DNA of 5,146 nucleotides from Elstera litoralis (GTDB taxonomy: Bacteria > Pseudomonadota > Alphaproteobacteria > Elsterales > Elsteraceae), in contig NZ_LAJY01000429.1 in the NCBI RefSeq assembly GCF_000963705.1, positions 1-5,146 of the forward strand, in the 5' to 3' direction. The translations under genes were made by a program, and so were the position numbers. Positions 1 through 5,146 of this stretch are shown in pieces (within the stretch, counting starts at the first letter, position 1; every line of letters begins with the position of its first letter). The notes beneath the pieces are model-generated. The model saw only the letters and a list, made by a program, of their open reading frames with translations, was not told the DNA's origin and made no database searches.

Positions 1-323
1 CAACGCGCAGCCCGAAGCAGGCTGCCGATTGGATTGAAGCGAATGTCGAAGGCCTGACCGTCGAACGCTTCTCTGACGGGTCGAAGGCCCCCACAATCAG
101 AGAGGCCAATGCAATGATGAATGAAACCGCCGCGATTTGGGCGCGGGAAAATCCTATTCGCTCCTCCGCCCCCGACCCAGACGCAACCAAGACCGAAATG
201 GCGCTGCGGATGAAAAATCTGGATCTGAGTAAGGCGCAAAAATTGCTCTCAACCGAGCCCCAGACAACCGCCGAGTGCTGGCAGCGGAATATCGATTGGT
301 TCAAGGCCGATCACTCCGCGTAA
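1..323 (+). CDS. C-terminal part of a probable NAD(P)-dependent sugar-nucleotide dehydratase/epimerase (extended SDR), 5' truncated
   Basis: An open frame runs from the window edge (first full codon at 3) to TAA at 321-323, giving 106 residues; the start lies outside. No Rossmann or catalytic YxxxK motif is visible because those would be upstream. The recognisable part is the tail, LDLSKAQKLL followed about 13 residues later by NIDWFKAD. This resembles the C-terminal pattern of CDP-glucose 4,6-dehydratase-type enzymes, where a 'LD-x-SKA' stretch precedes a helix ending in 'tv-W-y-a'. By inference the enzyme would oxidise/dehydrate or epimerise an NDP-sugar for surface polysaccharide. The segment is less GC-rich than the genes downstream (30 G/C in the 60 bases at 181-240), which hints at accessory origin. 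The family assignment is tentative; an unrelated hypothetical protein is possible. The frame is well supported by its length and clean end before alr. Confidence 0.5.
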   Translation, partial: TRSPKQAADWIEANVEGLTVERFSDGSKAPTIREANAMMNETAAIWARENPIRSSAPDPDATKTEMALRMKNLDLSKAQKLLSTEPQTTAECWQRNIDWFKADHSA

Positions 324-426
324 AAATACCGCGCCGGGGCGGAAACACGCGGGCGTCGCAGCACAGCGATCTTGCTTTCGGGCACGCCGATGTTAGGCTG
401 CCGAAAAATCCCACTTGGCGGCCCGA

Positions 427-1494
427 ATGCCCACCCCTGCGACGCTTCTTACGATCGATCTTACCGCCCTTGTCCGCAACTGGCGGCACCTCGCTGGCCA
501 AGCCGCCCACGGGAACTGTGCGGCGGTGGTGAAGGCCGATGGCTATGGCCTGGGCGCGGTCGAGGTTGCCGCAGCGCTGCTGGCCGCGGGCTGCACGCAG
601 TTCTTCGTCGCCCATCTTGCCGAAGCCATTAGTTTGCGGGCGGGTCTTGCGACGCGGTTCCCCGATAAGCACCCCAGCATCGGCGTGCTCAATGGGCTTT
701 TCGCAGGCGAACAGGCGGAGTTTGTCGCCCATAACCTTATCCCGGTTCTCAACAGCCCGGCGCAGCTCGCCGATTGGCCCGCCGACGCGCCCGCCATTCT
801 GCAAATCGATACCGGCATGAGCCGCCTGGGGCTGGAAGCCGCCGAGTTCGACGCCGTGCTGCCCGATCTGCGTCGCCGCCCGTTCACGCTGCTGATGAGC
901 CATTTCGCCTGCGCCGATGCGCCGGATCATCCGCTGAACCGTCAGCAGATCGACCAGTTCGGCGCGGCCCTACGGCAGCTGCCGGGGGTTCCGGGAAGCC
1001 TCGCCGCCTCCTCCGGGATTTTCCTCGGGGCCGATGCCCATTTCGATCTGCTGCGCCCCGGCTATGCCCTCTATGGTGGCAATCCAACGCCGGGTCAACC
1101 GAACCCGATGACGGCGGTCGTGCGCCTTTCGACGCCGATTCTGCAAATCCGCGACATTCCGGCGGGCCGCCCGGTCGGTTATGGCGCGCGTTGGGTCTCG
1201 AAAGCCCCAAGCCGGATCGCAACGGTGCCCTATGGTTATGCCGACGGCGTGCCGCGCGTGACCGAAGGCGCGATTTTTCATCTGGGCGGACAGCCGGTCC
1301 CGGTGGTCGGGCGCGTGTCGATGGATTTGATTACGCTGGACGTGACCGGCGTCGCCGCCGCGATTCCCGGCGCGGAGGTAGACATTCTCGGCCCACAGCG
1401 CGATATAGACCAGGGCGGTACCGATGGCGGTACGCTGGGGTATGAAATTCTCACCAGTATCGGACGGCGCGCCGCGCGCCGCTATGGAACCTAA
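427..1494 (+). CDS. alr: Alanine racemase (PLP-dependent)
   Basis: This cytoplasmic enzyme interconverts L- and D-alanine, supplying D-alanine for peptidoglycan. The 355-residue product has the usual family length. Near the N-terminus is the PLP-lysine motif AVVKADGYGLG with Lys36 as the Schiff-base residue. IDTGMSRLG follows, with Arg133 at the family's conserved arginine, then RPGYALYGG. GYGARW leads into PYGYADGVPR, where Tyr271 is the second catalytic base, and VGRVSMD contains Met299/Asp300. The C-terminus LGYEILTSIGRRAARRYG is typical. The barrel and C-terminal beta domain are therefore both complete. The ATG at 427 is preferred because it precedes the conserved TIDL strand by a few residues; a TTG at 415 would add four residues, and an in-frame TAG at 394 limits extension. 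The ribosome binding site is weak (GGCGG at 417-421). Residue 126, just before IDTGM, is Gln, where many family members have the carbamylated lysine. mlaE starts 3 bases after the stop. Identity is very secure; Alr versus the catabolic DadX type is inferred from the neighbourhood. Confidence 0.96.
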   Translation: MPTPATLLTIDLTALVRNWRHLAGQAAHGNCAAVVKADGYGLGAVEVAAALLAAGCTQFFVAHLAEAISLRAGLATRFPDKHPSIGVLNGLFAGEQAEFVAHNLIPVLNSPAQLADWPADAPAILQIDTGMSRLGLEAAEFDAVLPDLRRRPFTLLMSHFACADAPDHPLNRQQIDQFGAALRQLPGVPGSLAASSGIFLGADAHFDLLRPGYALYGGNPTPGQPNPMTAVVRLSTPILQIRDIPAGRPVGYGARWVSKAPSRIATVPYGYADGVPRVTEGAIFHLGGQPVPVVGRVSMDLITLDVTGVAAAIPGAEVDILGPQRDIDQGGTDGGTLGYEILTSIGRRAARRYGT

Positions 1495-1497
1495 CGT

Positions 1498-2271
1498 ATG
1501 CCGCTGCTTAGCCCCCTGGGTCGGTTCGCCCTTGCGTTTTTTGCGACAAGCGGACGGATTACGCTGTTTGCCCTGGAAGCTGTGAGCCATTGGGTGCGTC
1601 CGCCCTTCTATGGCCGACAGTTCTTGCGGCAATTCATTGACATCGCTTATTTTTCACTGCCGGTCGTGGGATTAACCACGCTTTTTACCGGCATGGTGCT
1701 GGCGCTCCAGGCCTATACCGGCTTCTCCCAGTTCAATGCCGAGAGCACAATCTCGAACCTCGTTGTGCTAGCGATCACGCGCGAATTGGGGCCGGTCATG
1801 GCCGGGTTGATGGTCGCGGGCCGCGTCGGGGCGGCGATGGCCGCCGAGCTTGGCACGATGCGCGTGACCGAACAGATTGACGCGCTCGACACGCTCTCGA
1901 CCCCGCCGATGAAATATCTCGTTGCGCCGCGCCTGCTGGCGGGAACGCTGGCGCTGCCACCGCTGGTGGCGATTGGCGACATTATCGGCGTCATGGGCGG
2001 CTGGCTGATCGGCGAGAATAAGCTTGGCTTCAACGGAGCCGCTTATATTCAATCGACAGTGAATTTCCTCAGCTTCGATGATGTTCTGTCGGGCATGGTG
2101 AAAGCCGCCGTCTTTGGCTTCACCGTCACACTGATGGGCTGCTACCACGGGTTCAATTCCGGGCGCGGGGCGCAGGGCGTGGGGCAAGCGACGACGAACG
2201 CTGTCGTCTCGTCCTCCATTCTTATCCTCGTGTTCGATTATCTGTTGACGGAGGCGTTTTTCGCAAAATGA
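1498..2271 (+). CDS. mlaE: MlaE/YrbE-family ABC transporter permease (phospholipid transport)
   Basis: This is the inner-membrane permease of an MCE/Mla-type ABC transporter, which moves phospholipids between the inner and outer membranes and helps keep outer-membrane lipid asymmetry. The product has 257 residues, normal for the family. An amphipathic N-terminal stretch (about 1-45, with RPPFYGRQFLRQF) precedes hydrophobic segments near 52-72, 87-117, 146-172, 197-219 and 235-255. Family hallmarks are visible: TRELGPVMAGLMVAGRVGAA (94-113), then ELGTMRVTEQIDALDTL (117-133), the cytoplasmic coupling region that contacts the ATPase, and LVAPRLLAG. The ATG at 1498 lies 3 bases after the alr stop, with only a weak TGGA upstream (1485-1488), suggesting translational coupling to alr. 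The stop overlaps the mlaF start as ATGA. No MlaD (MCE), MlaC or MlaB gene is in the window, so those partners must be encoded elsewhere. The family call is secure; the exact lipid substrate is inferred. Confidence 0.95.
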   Translation: MPLLSPLGRFALAFFATSGRITLFALEAVSHWVRPPFYGRQFLRQFIDIAYFSLPVVGLTTLFTGMVLALQAYTGFSQFNAESTISNLVVLAITRELGPVMAGLMVAGRVGAAMAAELGTMRVTEQIDALDTLSTPPMKYLVAPRLLAGTLALPPLVAIGDIIGVMGGWLIGENKLGFNGAAYIQSTVNFLSFDDVLSGMVKAAVFGFTVTLMGCYHGFNSGRGAQGVGQATTNAVVSSSILILVFDYLLTEAFFAK

Positions 2272-3065
2272 GCGCCGCATTGAGTTCGGGGCACCCCCCC
2301 GCGAAAATCGCCCTCCGCAATGTCACCAAGAGCTTCGGCCACAAGCATGTCTTGCGCGGTGCGGACCTCGTGATTCCCAAAGGTCAGAGCACTGTCATCA
2401 TCGGCGGCTCGGGGACGGGCAAATCGGTTCTGCTTAAGTGCATTCTGGGGCTCATCCAGCCCGACGCCGGGGCCATCGAGATTGATGGCGTCAATATTCT
2501 GAAAGAGGGTGCCCAATCGCGCCGGGATATCCGCCAGAAGATCGGTATGCTTTTTCAGGGCGGCGCGCTGTTCGATAGTCTGAGTGTCTGGGAGAATGTC
2601 GCCTTCGGGCTGATGAAGGGCGAGCGGATGCCTGCGCGAGAGGCAAAACCCATCGCCATCAAAAAGCTCGGCCAAGTTGGCCTTGGGCCAGACGTGGCGG
2701 ACCTGTTTCCGGCGGAACTATCCGGCGGCATGCAGAAGCGCGTCGGCCTGGCCCGCGCCATCGCCCGCGAGCCGGAGATTCTGTTTTTCGATGAGCCGAC
2801 GACTGGGCTCGACCCGATCATGGCGGGGGTTATCAACGATCTCATCCGCCAATGCGTCGCCGATCTGGGCGCGACCGCCGTATCTATCACCCATGATATG
2901 ACCAGCGTGCGGCATATCGCCGATCAAGTGGCGATGATCTACGAGGGCAAATTCATCTGGTCGGGGCCGATTGACGCGCTTGAAACCTCCGGCAATCCTT
3001 ACGTCGATCAGTTCATTCACGGGCGAACCGAAGGGCCGATTCCGCTGCAAGTGCGGAGCGCTTGA
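2268..3065 (+). CDS. mlaF: MlaF-type ABC transporter ATP-binding protein
   Basis: This is the ATPase partner of the permease encoded just upstream; it sits on the cytoplasmic face and powers phospholipid transport. The 265-residue product carries a complete nucleotide-binding domain. Walker A is GGSGTGKS with Lys52, and the Q-loop is MLFQGGALFDSL with Gln97. The signature is LSGGMQKR (151-158), Walker B is ILFFDEP (171-177) with catalytic Glu176, the D-loop is GLDP, and the switch histidine is His209 in SITHD. 'FQGGALFDSL' and the C-terminal QFIHGRTEGPI are characteristic of MlaF rather than amino-acid or other importer ATPases. The ATG overlaps the mlaE stop by 4 bases. The nearest purine-rich site, ACGGAGG at 2248-2254, is 13 bases away, longer than ideal, so coupling to mlaE translation probably drives initiation. 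The stop shares its last A with the radA start (TGATG). All catalytic residues are intact, so it is predicted to be functional. Confidence 0.96.
   Translation: MSAALSSGHPPAKIALRNVTKSFGHKHVLRGADLVIPKGQSTVIIGGSGTGKSVLLKCILGLIQPDAGAIEIDGVNILKEGAQSRRDIRQKIGMLFQGGALFDSLSVWENVAFGLMKGERMPAREAKPIAIKKLGQVGLGPDVADLFPAELSGGMQKRVGLARAIAREPEILFFDEPTTGLDPIMAGVINDLIRQCVADLGATAVSITHDMTSVRHIADQVAMIYEGKFIWSGPIDALETSGNPYVDQFIHGRTEGPIPLQVRSA
3055..3058 (+). promoter_or_regulatory. Ribosome binding site for radA (GGAG)
   Basis: GGAG lies inside the end of mlaF, 6 bases before the ATG at 3065. It decides the radA start: the ATG at 3065 opens the frame carrying the zinc finger, so the N-terminus is translated from here even though the rest of RadA is in another frame. 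Confidence 0.6.
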
Positions 3066-4478
3066 TGGCCCGAGGCAATAGCCAGTTCGTTTGCCAAGCC
3101 TGTGGAGCTTTTTACGCCAAATGGCAGGGCCAATGCACGGCCTGCGGCGAGTGGAATACCCTGGTCGAAGAGGCCGCCCCGCCCTCGGTCGGCGGAAAAA
3201 AAGGGCGCGGCGGTGCAACGGTCGCGTAGTTCTGGGCTGACGTTCGTCGACCTCGGCGGCCTGTCCACACCCGCACCGCGCCGCCCCTCGGGCATCGATG
3301 AGTTGGACCGGGTGACGGGCGGCGGCATCGTGCCCGGCTCAGCCATTCTCATCGGCGGCGATCCCGGCATCGGCAAATCCACGCTGCTAACCCAAGTCGT
3401 CGCCCGCCTTGCCGAAACCGGCAGCCGCTGCGCCTATATCTCCGGCGAAGAGGCGGTAGATCAGGTGCGCCTGCGCGCTGCCCGCCTTGGCATTGCCTCA
3501 GCCCCCGTTGCCTTGGCCTCGGCCACCGCCTTGCGCGATATCCTCCCGGCGCTGGAGGGCGAGAATCCGCCCGATATCGTCGTGATCGATTCGATCCAGA
3601 CCATGTATCTCGATGCCCTCGATAGCGCCCCCGGCACGGTCGGCCAAGTGCGTGCCTGCGCCCAAGAGCTGATTCGTGCCGCAAAAAAGCGCGGTTTCGC
3701 CCTTATCCTCGTCGGACACGTCACCAAGGAAGGCGCGATTGCCGGGCCGCGCGTGTTGGAACATATGGTCGATACGGTTCTCTATTTTGAAGGCGAACGT
3801 GGTCATCAGTTCCGCATCCTACGCGCAGTAAAAAACCGTTTTGGGCCAACCGATGAAATCGGCGTGTTCGAGATGACCGATAAGGGGCTGAAGGAAGTTC
3901 CCAATCCCTCCGCCCTGTTCCTGGCCGAACGGCGCGACGATGTGTCGGGCGCAGCCGTTTTCGCCGGAATGGAGGGCACGCGCCCCGTGCTGGTGGAAAT
4001 CCAGGCCCTCGTCGCCCCCACCAGCTTCGGTACGCCGCGCCGCGCGGTCGTCGGTTGGGACAGCGGGCGGCTGGCAATGGTGATGGCGGTGCTGGATGCG
4101 CGCTGCGGCCTCAGCATCGGCGCGCAGGATGTTTATCTGAATGTCGCGGGCGGTTTGCGGATTTCCGAACCCGCCGCCGATCTCGCCGTTGCCGCCGCCC
4201 TGGTTTCCGCCTATTCCGGGGAGCCGGTGCCGTCCGACATGGTGGTGTTCGGCGAAGTCGGGCTCGGCGGTGAGGTTCGACAGGTCGGCCAAACCGACGC
4301 CAGGCTGAAGGAAGCCTTGCGCTTGGGCTTCGGACGGGCTTTGATCCCGGCGCGCCGGTCCGGGGCCACGAACGGCGGGCTTGGGCTGGAGTTGACCGAG
4401 GTTGACCGGCTGGCCGATCTGGTGGAGCGCCTCGCCCCGCCGGATGAAAGTAGTTGGCGGCGCAAGCTGCCTGAATAG
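3065..4478 (+). CDS. radA: DNA repair/recombination protein RadA (Sms), reading frame interrupted by an apparent +1 frameshift
   Basis: RadA is a RecA-like, DnaB-type hexameric helicase that promotes branch migration during homologous recombination. The N-terminal zinc finger is read from ATG 3065: CQAC at 10-13 and CTAC at 24-27, then GEWNTLVEEA. This frame stops at TAG 3227-3229 after 54 residues. The rest is in the next frame to TAG 4476-4478: LTFVDLGG, Walker A GGDPGIGKSTLL, the Walker B-like DIVVIDSIQ, LVGHVTKEG, the RadA-specific KNRFG, and a C-terminal Lon-like domain. Removing one A from the A-run at 3196-3202 joins both parts into 470 residues (E. coli RadA has 460), with Walker Lys104 and KNRFG at 256-260. 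In the Lon-like domain the segment ISEPAADLA replaces the protease serine motif, as is normal for non-proteolytic RadA. Possible explanations are a sequencing indel, a real mutation, or slippage. A GTG at 3213 in the downstream frame could start a finger-less protein. Identity is certain; whether it is intact is not. Confidence 0.95.
3196..3202 (+). other. A7 homopolymer, probable site of the radA frameshift
   Basis: Seven A residues followed by GGG read GGA-AAA-AAA-GGG in the zinc-finger frame and GAA-AAA-AAG-GGC in the frame of the RadA body. Six A would join the frames as VGGKKGAAVQ and on to LTFVDLGG. The tract lies in the poorly conserved linker between the finger and the RecA-like core. 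The switch could formally occur anywhere from about 3066 to 3229, because both frames are open there, but this run is the only homopolymer that explains it simply. Confidence 0.7.
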
Positions 4479-4489
4479 TTTAGCGCGTG

Positions 4490-4512
4490 AAAACGGGACC
4501 AAAACCGGGACC
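4490..4512 (+). repeat. Short tandem near-repeat in the radA-cvpA spacer
   Basis: AAAACGGGACC (4490-4500) is followed directly by AAAACCGGGACC (4501-4512); the copies differ by one extra C. It lies just upstream of the cvpA ribosome binding site. It may be a chance duplication or slippage product; no inverted symmetry or terminator-like hairpin with a T-run accompanies it. Confidence 0.5.
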
Positions 4513-4520
4513 GAGAGGAA
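4513..4520 (+). promoter_or_regulatory. Ribosome binding site for cvpA (GAGAGGAA)
   Basis: This purine-rich Shine-Dalgarno site has its GAGG core (4515-4518) 6 bases before the ATG at 4525. It favours that start over the in-frame ATG at 4543, which has only GGCGG upstream. It is the best-formed ribosome binding site in the window and fits a gene separated from radA by 46 bases rather than coupled by overlap. Confidence 0.6.
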
Positions 4521-4524
4521 CAGA

Positions 4525-5146
4525 ATGGACGGCGGCTTTCATATGACCGACATCGCGGTCGTGATCGTGGTGCTGATTTCGGGGGTGCTGGCCTTCCTGC
4601 GCGGTTTCGTGCGGGAAGCCTTGGGTATCGCCGCCTGGATCGGCGCGGCCTTCATCGCCATGCAGGTACAGCCCCTCACGATGGGGCTGGCGATGGACCT
4701 GATCGGCATGGAGGTGATCGCTAAATACGGCTCCTGGGTCGTTATCTTCCTGATCGCGCTGATTATCCTGTCCATCGTCAGCGGCGCGGTGGCGAATATG
4801 ATTAAGGACACCAGCCTGAATGCGCTGGATCGGTCCTTGGGCTTCGTCTTCGGTCTGGCGCGCGGCGCGCTGCTGATCGCGGTCGCCTATTTCCTCGGCG
4901 CGCAACTGATGAATAAGAACGCGCCGCCGCCGGAATGGTTGGCCCAGGCGAAAACCTATCCGCTGATCCTGCGCGGGGCCGATATCGTCTCGATCGTCGT
5001 GCCGCGCGACCCAGCAGAACAGGCGGTTCGTGAGGCGGATCAATTGCGCCGCCAGGGCGAAGCCTTGCTGGAGATTCAAAAGAACCTGCAAACCCTTACC
5101 GCGCCGCCGGCGGGTCCGTCACACCGCAACCGGCGCCGGTCGCGCC
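4525..5146 (+). CDS. cvpA: CvpA family inner-membrane protein (3' truncated by the window end)
   Basis: CvpA proteins are small inner-membrane proteins, named for a colicin V production phenotype, typically encoded next to purF; their molecular role is not well defined but is linked to the envelope. The visible 207 residues show four hydrophobic segments near 9-28, 32-50, 64-90 and 104-126. Conserved features are the RGFVREALGIAAW stretch after the first segment and LDRSLGFVFGLARGALL (101-117) leading into the fourth. A charged, probably cytoplasmic helix follows (about 161-192, PAEQAVREADQLRRQGEALLEIQ), then the start of a Pro/Ala-rich tail. The ATG at 4525 has a strong ribosome binding site; the ATG at 4543 gives a more family-typical start (MTDIAVV) but lacks one. 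No stop is reached. The last residues turn into an Arg-rich stretch (HRNRRRSR), while another frame from 5115 reads SVTPQPAPVA, more typical of such tails, so a one-base deletion near 5112-5114 is suspected. The family call is secure. Confidence 0.92.
   Translation, partial: MDGGFHMTDIAVVIVVLISGVLAFLRGFVREALGIAAWIGAAFIAMQVQPLTMGLAMDLIGMEVIAKYGSWVVIFLIALIILSIVSGAVANMIKDTSLNALDRSLGFVFGLARGALLIAVAYFLGAQLMNKNAPPPEWLAQAKTYPLILRGADIVSIVVPRDPAEQAVREADQLRRQGEALLEIQKNLQTLTAPPAGPSHRNRRRSR

Noticed and set aside
324..345. Possible terminator after the first gene (CCGC...GCGG around 329-342)
   Set aside because: The stem is only 4 base pairs and no T-run follows, so it does not qualify as an intrinsic terminator.
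372..399. Possible promoter TTGCTT - 16 bases - TAGGCT upstream of alr
   Set aside because: Only 3 of 6 bases match consensus in each box, which is too weak to call, although a promoter in this spacer would make sense.
301..930. 209-residue open frame on the - strand across alr
   Set aside because: It is antisense to the fully motif-supported alr and has no recognisable domain; long antisense frames are expected in GC-rich coding DNA.
970..1632. 220-residue open frame on the - strand spanning the alr/mlaE junction
   Set aside because: It is a shadow of two conserved genes, with an Arg/His-rich, low-plausibility composition and no family motif.
3102..3200. Reading RadA from GTG 3102 as a normal start
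   Set aside because: The segment before the A-run in this frame (MELFTPNGRANARP...) has no RadA similarity, while the other frame over the same bases encodes the zinc finger. It is a shadow of the true N-terminus.
3819..4502. 227-residue open frame on the - strand opposite the radA 3' half
   Set aside because: It lies antisense to the Lon-like domain of radA and shows no motifs, so it is a shadow.
4480..5091. 203-residue open frame on the - strand opposite cvpA
   Set aside because: It is rich in Gln, Asp, Arg and His, the mirror of hydrophobic codons in cvpA. The + strand has conserved CvpA motifs and a good ribosome binding site, so this is a shadow.

Overview
The window reads as chromosomal DNA of an alphaproteobacterium, probably Rhodospirillales-like. 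The reasons are a GC-rich, tightly packed gene run and the order alr - mlaE - mlaF - radA - cvpA. From general knowledge, a dnaB/alr/radA/cvpA/purF neighbourhood with an inserted mlaEF pair is common in that group. The genus cannot be named from the sequence alone. All genes lie on the + strand.

Layout: (1) Positions 1-323 hold the C-terminal end of a gene that enters from outside the window. It looks like an extended-SDR sugar-nucleotide dehydratase, and its base composition is less GC-rich than the rest. (2) Positions 324-426 are a 103-base spacer with no convincing terminator or promoter. (3) Positions 427-4478 hold a compact run of alr (alanine racemase), mlaE (lipid-transport permease), mlaF (its ATPase) and radA (recombination helicase). 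The genes are joined by a 2-3 base gap or by ATGA/TGATG overlaps, so they are probably co-transcribed and translationally coupled. (4) A 46-base spacer contains a short tandem near-repeat and a good ribosome binding site. (5) From 4525 to the window end is cvpA, an inner-membrane CvpA-family protein, cut by the window edge. purF would be expected further on but is not visible.

The cellular roles are D-alanine supply for peptidoglycan, phospholipid/ABC transport for the outer membrane, branch migration in homologous recombination, and a membrane protein linked to envelope and purine loci. They share an operon more than a pathway.

The main anomaly is in radA. The zinc-finger N-terminus (frame starting at 3065) and the RecA-like plus Lon-like body are in different reading frames. 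The switch is best placed at a run of seven A at 3196-3202, and six A would restore a normal 470-residue RadA. A second, weaker sign of a one-base indel is at the end of the window in cvpA (about 5112-5114). Together these favour homopolymer sequencing/assembly errors, but real inactivation or slippage-based expression of radA is not excluded. I see no convincing evidence of a previously undescribed system, mobile element, CRISPR array or RNA gene here.
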